The translations under genes were made by a program, and so were the position numbers. DNA of 64,000 bases. Source: Candidatus Vicinibacter proximus (GTDB lineage Bacteria; Bacteroidota; Bacteroidia; Chitinophagales; Saprospiraceae). The notes under the pieces were generated by a model, which saw nothing but the letters and a program-made list of their open reading frames with translations, was not told where the DNA came from and did not search any database. Positions 8,290 through 17,200 of the stretch are shown here, piece after piece. The stretch's first letter is position 1. Each line of letters opens with the position of its first letter. The stretch is from positions 1,117,001-1,181,000 of the forward strand of contig JADJOE010000001.1 of NCBI GenBank assembly GCA_016713905.1, written 5' to 3'.

Positions 8290-9822
8290 ATGCTTAAAAT
8301 TGGTGATAAAGTTGGCGATTATACCTTAGATCAATTCATTGGGAGTGGTGGATATGGAGTGGTTTGGAGAGCTAGGGATCCTTTTGGAAAAATATTTGCA
8401 TTAAAAATTTTCCATGAAAGTGTAATTGATGATGTGAAATTGTTTTTGGAACGTGAATATGATGAAGTGAAAAAATTAATTCATGGCAATATCATTGTTC
8501 CATTAGCTGTGGCCTATCATCAATCTATCCCTTTTTTAATTTTAAAACTTTGTGATGGAAATCTTAATCAATTAATGAATCAAAGAATAATTGAAAGAAA
8601 GAAATCAGGTGAATTCACAAAGCCTTTGTTTAGTGAAATGGAAATTGCAAAAATAATTAGGGATATCGGATCGGCTCTTGTTTTTTTGCATTCAAGACGG
8701 ATCATTCACAATGATATTAAGCCCTCTAATATCCTATATAAAAATGAAGATGATGGTTCTTATTCATTCTTTATAAGTGATTTTGGAACAAGTTTTTTTC
8801 TAAATAAGACTATACGGAAGAACCCCCATAAGGCTACTGAGGATGAAAAAAATGCAAGTGATTATGGTCTGTCATTAGGTTATGCAGCTCCTGAGGTTTA
8901 TCAAAATAAGCCTGAATTTGCAAGTGATGTATTTTCATTAGGAGTTACGATTTACGAGTTAATTTCCGGTGAATTACCCAGTAAGACTAATAATTTTGGA
9001 CTTGGTTATTTGCTTACTCATGGAGGAAGTTTTTCACCACTATCCCAAGATACTCATCCTAATCTCAATAAGGTACTTTACATGATGCTTGAAAAAAAGG
9101 CAATCCACCGACCATCAGCAGAATTGTTGATGAGTTTTGCAGATTCTTTTATTCTGAATGGGGAGTGGAGGGTTCTTCAAATTCCAAGATCTACGGATGA
9201 TGAAGTTTCGTTTGCTTCAAATTTTCAGAAATTGATTTCGGGAAAGTCAGGTGAGATTAATAGTTATTTTTCTAAAATTGGTTCAATTTTAAATGTATTT
9301 AAAAAGCAGAAGTTATATTTTATAGTAGGGATGACGATTTTTGTCCTTCTTGCCTTATTTTTCACAGCCAATAACTCAGAAAAGATTGATTTTAATGAAC
9401 GGATAGAGTCTTGCAATAATTTGAGTGAATATAATAAATTATTGATTGAATTGAATACCATTTCCTTATCCAATGAGGATTTAGAATTAAGGAAAAATAT
9501 TTCATATCTTTCAAGAGCAGTTAAGAAATATTCGTATATTGGAAAGTTTAAAAATGGGTTCACTGAAGTGCATGACAGAGATAAGAAGGGGGTGATTAAT
9601 CTTCAATTTAAGATTGTAATTCCTGTTGAATTTCAAGATATTAGGTATTTAGAAAATATTTATTTTGTTAAAGATTTTAAAGGAAATTGGGGAGCTTATT
9701 ATCCTAACGGTGAGCAAATATTTAATAATGAGTATGCAAGAATAAATTTTAGCAAAGACTTCAAGTCTCTTGAAGCTAAGCTGCCAGTCACAAATGAAAT
9801 TATTACCAAATCAATTAGATAA
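8290..9822 (+). CDS. Membrane-anchored Ser/Thr kinase with WG-repeat-like tail
   Basis: The 510-residue protein has a kinase domain at about residues 10-290. The G-loop is IGSGGYGVVW, the Lys is in FALKIF, the catalytic loop is HNDIKPSN (Arg of HRD replaced by Asn), DFG is intact in ISDFGTS, and AAPE fills the APE position. One membrane segment follows (KLYFIVGMTIFVLLALFFTA, residues 341-360). The final ~150 residues are extracytoplasmic and contain KKGVINLQFKIVIPVEFQDI and GNWGAYYPNGEQIF, which resemble WG (KWG) beta-repeats. The architecture is that of a receptor kinase with an outside sensor, parallel to PASTA kinases but with a different sensor. The HND variant suggests lower or RD-independent activity, yet the key Asp and Lys residues are present. 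It lies between the FHA kinase and the FHA-protease. Confidence 0.9.
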   Translation: MLKIGDKVGDYTLDQFIGSGGYGVVWRARDPFGKIFALKIFHESVIDDVKLFLEREYDEVKKLIHGNIIVPLAVAYHQSIPFLILKLCDGNLNQLMNQRIIERKKSGEFTKPLFSEMEIAKIIRDIGSALVFLHSRRIIHNDIKPSNILYKNEDDGSYSFFISDFGTSFFLNKTIRKNPHKATEDEKNASDYGLSLGYAAPEVYQNKPEFASDVFSLGVTIYELISGELPSKTNNFGLGYLLTHGGSFSPLSQDTHPNLNKVLYMMLEKKAIHRPSAELLMSFADSFILNGEWRVLQIPRSTDDEVSFASNFQKLISGKSGEINSYFSKIGSILNVFKKQKLYFIVGMTIFVLLALFFTANNSEKIDFNERIESCNNLSEYNKLLIELNTISLSNEDLELRKNISYLSRAVKKYSYIGKFKNGFTEVHDRDKKGVINLQFKIVIPVEFQDIRYLENIYFVKDFKGNWGAYYPNGEQIFNNEYARINFSKDFKSLEAKLPVTNEIITKSIR

Positions 9823-9832
9823 AAATAGTCAT

Positions 9833-11542
9833 ATGTCAACAACGAAAACAACCAACAATCCTTACAAGCAAGGTCTTGCAAAAACTATTGGTCAGGGCTT
9901 TAGTACCATAGGTGGAAGTAGCTCAGTTTATTATACCTTGTATTTTTTAGAAAATTCGGCAAATAAAAGAGCTTCTGAGCATGAGACAATTGTGGTGAAC
10001 GAGGCTTTTTTGGGAAGAGATCGTGACTGTATAGTTAAATACGGGGATGAATACCCTACAGTTTCAAGAAAGCATGCTGTACTTAGGTGGTCAAATGGGG
10101 TTGTAGTGTTGCATCATTTGAGTCAAACTAACAGTACTTTTGTAAATGATCAAGAAGTTTTTGGTCAAAGAGCCCTACAGAATGGAGATGTAATTAAGTT
10201 GAGCAGTGATGGACCCAGATTAAGATTTAATATGGCTGAATCAGGCCAAGGTGTCAAAAGCATGCGTATATCTGAAAGGCTTGCACTTTTTGCAAAGCAA
10301 GGCTTGAGACCATATCGAAATGCAATTATTGCACTTTCAACCTTATTAGTTTTAGCTACTACAGCTGGAGTTTACTACTTTATAAAGACTGGAGATCAAT
10401 TAGAGCTTATTACCGAGAAGCAAAAGGAGATAGATCAGTTGGGTAACAAAGTTCTTATGGCTGAAAAGGAATTAAAGGAACTTGAGTCTAAGGGTGAGGC
10501 CGATGCTTCTCGTGTTAATGCACTCAGAAATCAAATAAGTTCATATACCGGAAGTATCAGCAGACTAAGGAGTGATTTAAGTAAAATAAAGTCTGGGTCT
10601 AGAAATTATGGAAATTCAAAATCTGATGCAGCCAACAATTCTTCTTCATCGTCAGAATCTGGCAACAGCCCACAAGCAACCTCAACGAATTCAAATGTAA
10701 CAAGGCAGGAATCTTCGTCCGAAAGTTCCACATATGATGATAATTTGAAGTTTTTAGAGAGTGACGTCTATTTTGTTTCTGTGGATAGAATTGAAATGAA
10801 AAATAACAAAAAGCAACCGGTACCTGTACCTTTAAATGATGAAAAGCAAACCTGGGGAGGCACCGGATTTATGACAGCTGATGGTAATTTTGTAACTAGT
10901 AGACATGTTGTTCATCCCTGGAGATATATGGATATTGAAAAGGATAAGTGTTCCATTTTTCACCTCTTGAATATTTGTGAATACAATGAATTTCCGTTTA
11001 TAGTATATTATAAAGCAAAATCTAAAAGTGGCAGAGCTTTTACATTTACTAATAAGGATTTAGGAAAGGATGAGAGTGAAGATAAGGATATTGAATCTAA
11101 AGAATCCCTTTTTTATTGCAAAAATGAGATTAGAGATTTGGCTAAATCAGTAATTCCTTCAGATTTGAGAAAGTATAAAACACTTAAAATCGCAAGGCGA
11201 GAGAACACCGATTGGGCAAAGCTTAGCAATCAAAGTGAAAAATCAAAATTTGAAACTTCTAGAGATATTATACCAAATAAGGGAGAGATTTTATACACTT
11301 TAGGTTATCCTCTAGGAACTGATATACAGGAAGCAACTATTGAGCCAGCCTTTTCTCAACTAACAGTAAGTCAAACCGGACCAAAAAATTCGATAATTAA
11401 TGTGACCAACCATTCTGTTACGGAAGGTCATAGTGGCAGCCCGGTTTTTGTAAAACGCGATGGAAGGTACATATGCATTGGGCTGCTATCTGCTGCCAAT
11501 AATGGTTTAGCTTTTGTAGTACCTTTTAATAATGTTAGGTAA
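9833..11542 (+). CDS. FHA-transmembrane-trypsin-like protease
   Basis: The 569-residue start at 9833 is preferred because the earlier in-frame ATG at 9770 lies inside the preceding gene. An FHA domain spans ~55-135 (GRDRDC, TVSRKHAV, NSTFVN). One membrane helix follows at ~163-184 (NAIIALSTLLVLATTAGVYY). A heptad-like coiled coil spans ~190-255, then a Ser/Asn-rich linker to ~300, then a trypsin-fold domain (340-569). The triad is visible: His358 in TSRHVVHP, Asp460 in ENTDWAKL, Ser535 in EGHSGSPV. FHA should read phosphothreonine in the cytoplasm while the serine protease works in the periplasm. This joins the neighbouring kinases and phosphatase to proteolysis across the inner membrane. The protease part resembles S1C/DegP-like proteins, but no PDZ domain is seen. 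Confidence 0.9.
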   Translation: MSTTKTTNNPYKQGLAKTIGQGFSTIGGSSSVYYTLYFLENSANKRASEHETIVVNEAFLGRDRDCIVKYGDEYPTVSRKHAVLRWSNGVVVLHHLSQTNSTFVNDQEVFGQRALQNGDVIKLSSDGPRLRFNMAESGQGVKSMRISERLALFAKQGLRPYRNAIIALSTLLVLATTAGVYYFIKTGDQLELITEKQKEIDQLGNKVLMAEKELKELESKGEADASRVNALRNQISSYTGSISRLRSDLSKIKSGSRNYGNSKSDAANNSSSSSESGNSPQATSTNSNVTRQESSSESSTYDDNLKFLESDVYFVSVDRIEMKNNKKQPVPVPLNDEKQTWGGTGFMTADGNFVTSRHVVHPWRYMDIEKDKCSIFHLLNICEYNEFPFIVYYKAKSKSGRAFTFTNKDLGKDESEDKDIESKESLFYCKNEIRDLAKSVIPSDLRKYKTLKIARRENTDWAKLSNQSEKSKFETSRDIIPNKGEILYTLGYPLGTDIQEATIEPAFSQLTVSQTGPKNSIINVTNHSVTEGHSGSPVFVKRDGRYICIGLLSAANNGLAFVVPFNNVR

Positions 11543-11586
11543 AGACAAAGCGAGTGTTTGAAATTAATTAAAATTACCTACTTGTA

Positions 11587-13014
11587 ATGTATTCATCAAT
11601 TTCTATCAAGTACTGCGCAGGAACCAATGTAGGTCAATGTCGTGAAAATAACGAAGACAACCTTATTATTGGATTAGGCTCAGGATTAGCCAATGAATAT
11701 TTTTATAACAATGATAGTTTTATCATCACTGAAACTAAATTTACTGTTGAGAAAGATTTATTTTTTTTAGCAGCAGTTGCCGATGGTATGGGGGGGACCA
11801 ACGCAGGTGAAATTGCCTCTTTACTTGCTTTAAAAACAGTTCAGGAAAGAGTTAATGTCGCTAAATCTTTTCCAGAAGGGGATAATGAAAAGGCTCACTT
11901 TTTTAAAAGCATGATCCTTGAGGCACATAAGGTGATTAAAGATGCAGGCAAAAGGAATCCGGAACAACGAGGAATGGGTACCACTATTGTACTTGTTGAA
12001 ATTGACAGCAGAGGAATGACGTTAGTTTGGAGTGGTGACAGCAGGGCTTATTCACTTTCTCCTACAAGCCTAGTTAATCCTGACAGAAGACTTGGCCTTG
12101 ATCGTATGGAACTTCTTACACGGGATCACAGTCTGGTGTGGGATTATGTAGAGAGTGGAGAAATAACACCAGAGGAGGCTAGAGTTCATCGGATGAGTCA
12201 CATTATTACTCAAAGCCTCGGGTCTGACGATACCGCACCAACCCCTGAAGTTGGGTTTAGGAATCTTATGAAAGGTCAACGTATTCTTTTGTGTTCAGAT
12301 GGATTGAATGGAATGCTTACAGAACTACAGATAGAGAATCTTTTAAAACAAGATGGGGGACTTGAAGCTGTTGTGAAAGATTTAATTAACGGAGCAAACG
12401 AAGCCGGAGGGCAGGATAATATAAGTGTTATTGTATTGGAAATAGAGCAAGCAGTTGAATGTGAAACTAACAATTTAAATGTAATCAAGAATTTAACCAC
12501 CGCTAATCAGATTTTACGAAAAAATGGGTCTTTTCAATTAAAACAATTTTTAACTGTGATTTTCTTGTTTGTATCAATTATTTTTTTAATATTTTTCATT
12601 TTTAGATATAATGATTTTACTAAATTTATAGATCAATTTTCTATAAGACAAAATTCAGAAGATACATCTCAATTACAGATGAGTAAACTAAAAATTGAAT
12701 CAGATTTAGAAGGTTCAACTTTATCCACAAATATTGTGACCCTATTAAAGAATGAGGACTCACTGAGAGAAAATGTAAAACAGTTTGAAAATCTTGTGCG
12801 AGAATCAATGACTATTTTGAAGAGAAATGAAGAAAATGGCGCACGCTCAAAACAATTTAAAAAGCAAGAAAATGAAGAGGTTTTATATTCTGTAACTGGT
12901 GCTCTAGTAAAGGATTCAATGGGTCAAATGGAGGGAAAATTCACCTCAAAAAATCTTAAGGATAGTTCAAAATTATTGAAAGTAATGATAAATGAGGACA
13001 GTTTAAGAAAATAA
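11587..13014 (+). CDS. PP2C-type Ser/Thr phosphatase with membrane anchor
   Basis: The 475-residue protein has an N-terminal PPM/PP2C domain (1-~290) with all metal-binding motifs: RENNEDN, ADGMGGTNAGE, GMGTT, WSGDSRAY, LCSDGLNG and GGQDNISV. These place the acidic ligands near Asp66, Asp238 and Asp277. It should remove phosphate from Ser/Thr on the targets of the two kinases upstream. One membrane helix follows at ~320-341 (LTVIFLFVSIIFLIFFIF). A charged ~130-residue tail rich in Glu, Lys and Ser is predicted outside the cytoplasm. The tail has no recognised domain and may be a coiled-coil-like contact region. Kinase, FHA and PP2C together match the logic of the threonine phosphorylation pathway known from type VI secretion and of TerY-P triads. 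Confidence 0.92.
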   Translation: MYSSISIKYCAGTNVGQCRENNEDNLIIGLGSGLANEYFYNNDSFIITETKFTVEKDLFFLAAVADGMGGTNAGEIASLLALKTVQERVNVAKSFPEGDNEKAHFFKSMILEAHKVIKDAGKRNPEQRGMGTTIVLVEIDSRGMTLVWSGDSRAYSLSPTSLVNPDRRLGLDRMELLTRDHSLVWDYVESGEITPEEARVHRMSHIITQSLGSDDTAPTPEVGFRNLMKGQRILLCSDGLNGMLTELQIENLLKQDGGLEAVVKDLINGANEAGGQDNISVIVLEIEQAVECETNNLNVIKNLTTANQILRKNGSFQLKQFLTVIFLFVSIIFLIFFIFRYNDFTKFIDQFSIRQNSEDTSQLQMSKLKIESDLEGSTLSTNIVTLLKNEDSLRENVKQFENLVRESMTILKRNEENGARSKQFKKQENEEVLYSVTGALVKDSMGQMEGKFTSKNLKDSSKLLKVMINEDSLRK

Positions 13015-13092
13015 ATAAATATTAATTGTCTAGTTGAAACGCCTTATGAGAGTAAAATGTATAGTGATTTCTAATAATAAATCAAGTAAACT

Positions 13093-14293
13093 ATGAGATA
13101 CACACAAATACAGATGTCCATCAATTCAATAATTGGTTCAATTGTTTTATTCGGTATATTTACTTCTTATGGATGCAAAAGCGATAAGAAAAATATTGAT
13201 GAAATTGTTATGGGATTTGAAATAGAGGGGCAAACTGATGTGCAGGATGCAGAGTTAATGGTTGCCGGCACACCTGAATTTAGTGATCTGGATTGGGTTT
13301 ATCAGTTGGAAGGTGAAAACAGTTACAATTTTAGTGATAAAAATCATGAAGTGGGTGGTGTTACAGAACGGAAATGGTATTTGGTTGACAGAGTAGAGAA
13401 TGAGGAGCTTATTGGTGTTGGATCTGCATTTGAATTTTCACCTTCTGATACAGGATTATTTAAAGTAAAATTGTGCTATAATGACAACTTAAAGTGTACA
13501 AGCAGGTGGCTATATGTATCTGGTGTTGATCGGCCAATTGTTAAAGAAGATGATACCCAGATGGAAGGAGCATTAAGTAATAATAAGCAAACTGATGACC
13601 TAATTTTAGATGAAGCTAAAGTGGAAAGGAAAATGTCTATAAATACCCAACTTGAAAAGAGCGATAAAGATTTTGTTGTTGGTAAAAATCAAATTGTTGA
13701 AATTGACAGAAGTAAGTCAACTGAAACCACACAGGGAAAAGTGAAAAAATAGCCTTACAATTTCTACTCAAAAGGCTGCAGAAATTAAGGAAGTTCCAAA
13801 TTTTATTGAGCCAAAAGTTGAAAAGGAAATGATTTCCGAAGAAATAAAGCCTAGCGAAAAAGATATAAAGGTTAAACCAAAATCCTTTGAACTTAAAGAT
13901 GAGGGCAGGATTCTTCAATTGACAACTGAGGATTGTATACGTCAAAATGGCAAGACGAAAAATACTGGTAGTATGAAACTAAGTGCTTCTAAATTAACCA
14001 GATTAAAGGGAGGGTCAGTATGGGCTACACAGCAAGGACAGATAAAAATAAATTTAACAGGACCAAATGGAGAGTCAGGAGAGCTTAAAAAATTTCTTAA
14101 TGCCGGTGCAAACGTAATTAGATTTTCTGAATGGCCACACTTGCTATTGAAATCAGGTGAGTCCTGGTTACTTGAATTTCAAAGTATTGACGGAGTTAAG
14201 CTTTTTGAAGTAAATTCCTGTGTAAGTGGTACCGGAACAGAACTTAGGCCAATGAATAGTTTTTTTATTTATAATTTAACTTATTATAATTGA
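13093..14293 (+). pseudogene. Lipoprotein gene split by a frameshift at an A6 run
   Basis: Two frames meet at the A6 run at about 13744-13749. The first (13093-13752) begins with a lipoprotein signal ending SYGC (Cys28). It continues with a ~110-residue PKD/Ig-like region (SAFEFSPSDTGLFKVKLCYN, WLYVSG) and a Lys/Glu-rich linker. The second frame is open directly after the A run without needing a new start, continues the Lys/Glu-rich character, and ends in a ~110-residue domain (LTGPNGESGELKKFL, FSEWPHLLLKSGESWLLEF) at 14293. Removing one A joins them into about 399 residues. A sequencing error or homopolymer phase variation are both possible, and a true null allele is a third option. The family is not recognised. 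The likely role is a periplasmic or outer-membrane lipoprotein of the surrounding system. Confidence 0.75.
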
Positions 14294-14298
14294 TTTTT

Positions 14299-17200
14299 AT
14301 GAGACATTTCTTTTTTAACTTGATTTTTAGTTACATAATTGTAGGTTTTACACCAATTAATTCTTTTGGGGAATGTTCCATTATTAATCCAGCATATATA
14401 AATTACAAAGAAGATACACCATTAACTATCGTACTATTTTATAATAATTTAATTGAAGGAATAGATAAGAGTCAAACTATAGATAAAGTCGCAAGAGAAG
14501 GTTCGATTCCTCTTGCTTTAACAGTTTCAATAAATGGTATGGGAACTATTTGTGAAGGTGAAAGTTCCATTTTTACAGCAGTTCCATCTGGAGGAACAGG
14601 TTCATATAACTATTTATGGAGTACAGCAGAAACGACTGTCTCAATAAATGTTTCAATACCGGGAACTTATACAGTTACTGTTACTGATAACGGAACATCT
14701 GAAATGGCAAATACATCCAAAACAGTTACAGTAAATCCAAAGCCAGTGGTGAATGCAGGGATGGATGTGGCAATATGTAAAGGTACATCAACGACATTGA
14801 TGGCAAATGGGTCAATGGGAACTCCACCGTACACATACAATTGGGACAACGGACTTGGGGCTGGACAAAATCATAATGTTTCCCCTATTTCAACGACAAC
14901 CTATTCAGTAACTGTTACCGATTTCAATTTATGCACTTCAACAGACAATGTGATAGTTACAGTAAATCCAAAGCCAGTGGTGAATGCAGGGATGGATGTG
15001 GCAATATGTAAGGGTACATCAACGACATTGATGGCAAATGGGTCAATGGGAACTCCACCGTACACATACAATTGGGACAACGGACTTGGGGCTGGACAAA
15101 ATCATAATGTTTCCCCTATTTCAACGACAACCTATTCAGTAACTGTTACCGATTTCAATTTATGTACTTCAACAGACAATGTGATAGTTACAGTAAATCC
15201 AAAGCCAGTAGTGAATGCAGGGATGGATGTGGCAATATGTAAGGGTACATCAACGACATTGATGGCAAATGGGTCAATGGGAACTCCACCGTACACATAC
15301 AATTGGGACAACGGACTTGGAGCTGGACAAAATCATAATGTTTCCCCTATTTCAACGACAACCTATTCAGTAACTGTTACCGATTTCAATTTATGTACTT
15401 CAACAGACAATGTGATAGTTACAGTAAATCCAAAGCCAGTGGTGAATGCAGGGATGGATGTGGCAATATGTAAGGGTACATCAACGACATTGATGGCAAA
15501 TGGGTCAATGGGAACTCCACCGTACACATACAATTGGGACAACGGACTTGGAGCTGGACAAAATCATAATGTTTCCCCTATTTCAACGACAACCTATTCA
15601 GTAACTGTTACCGATTTCAATTTATGTACTTCAACAGACAATGTGATAGTTACAGTAAATCCAAAGCCAGTAGTGAATGCAGGGATGGATGTGGCAATAT
15701 GTAAGGGTACATCAACGACATTGATGGCAAATGGGTCAATGGGAACTCCACCGTACACATACAATTGGGACAACGGACTTGGGGCTGGACAAAATCATAA
15801 TGTTTCCCCTATTTCAACGACAACCTATTCAGTAACTGTTACCGATTTCAATTTATGTACTTCAACAGACAATGTGATAGTTACAGTAAATCCAAAGCCA
15901 GTAGTGAATGCAGGGATGGATGTGGCAATATGTAAGGGTACATCAACGACATTGATGGCAAATGGGTCAATGGGAACTCCACCGTACACATACAATTGGG
16001 ACAACGGACTTGGAGCTGGACAAAATCATAATGTTTCCCCTATTTCAACGACAACCTATTCAGTAACTGCAACAGATTTTAATTTATGTATGTCATCGGA
16101 TACCATAACTGTAAATGTACTTGATATCCCTAAGGCTGGTAAAATTGATGGTGACAACTTTGTATGCAAAGGTGCAATGAACTTTTTATCAATTAGTGGA
16201 AATTCAATTCCAGGTGGCTGGAGTAGTAACAATACAAATGTAGTTACTGTCGATAATTCCGGCAAGGTTATGGGTCAAAGTGCAGGTTCAGCTGTAATCA
16301 AGTATACTGTTGTTAGTTCAAGTGGTTGTAAAGACAGTGTGCAAAAGGATATAAATGTTCCCTTCGTTAATGCTGGATTAATTTCAGGACCAGATCAAGT
16401 GTGTAAACAGGCTGATATAAGTTTGAAAATAAATGGTAATTCTAGTCAAGGCTTATGGAGTAGCGATAATACTAATGTTGCGACAGTGGACAATTTTGGA
16501 AAAGTATTTGGTGTAAATGTTGGTCAGGCTAAAATAAAATATTTGGTTATTGGATTAAACGGATGCAAGGATAGCGTTATTCAAGTAATGAAAATTAATG
16601 AAAAACCCTCAGCCGGATTAATTTCAGGTGCAAATATGTTATGCAAGGGTTCAATGATAATTTTGACTATTACTGGAAATTCAATTTTAGGAGGATGGAG
16701 TAGTAATGATTTGAGTGTTTTGGTTGTTAATGCCCAAGGACAAGTAACTGGTTTAAAACAAGGTAAGACTTCAGTAAAGTATCTTGTAGTTTCTTCAGAG
16801 GGATGTAAGGATAGTTTTTTAAAGGATATAACAGTAAATCCTTTACCTAATCCTGGATCAATTTCTTCTAATAGTGGAAGATTTGAACTCTGTGATGATT
16901 CCAGTTTGGATTTGACAAGCAATGGTGATTTGAATGGCAAATGGTCGTCATCAAAATTATCTATTGCAACTATAGCCCAGAATAACGGCAAATTGACAGC
17001 AATTTCACCAGGAGTGTCAACGGTAGTTTATTCAGTAACAAATAGTTTTGGTTGTGTTGACTCCACAAGTAAAGATTTTACAGTAAACTCAAATCCTAAA
17101 GTCGAAATTGATGGAATTGGCTCAATTTGCAAGAATGATACTACAGAATTTATTGCAGAGGTGATGGAAGGAACTCCAACCTATTTTTACGTTTGGGACA

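Noticed and set aside
14740..16125. CRISPR-like array
   Set aside because: The 231-base repeats have no spacers, lie inside a coding frame and translate to a protein repeat.
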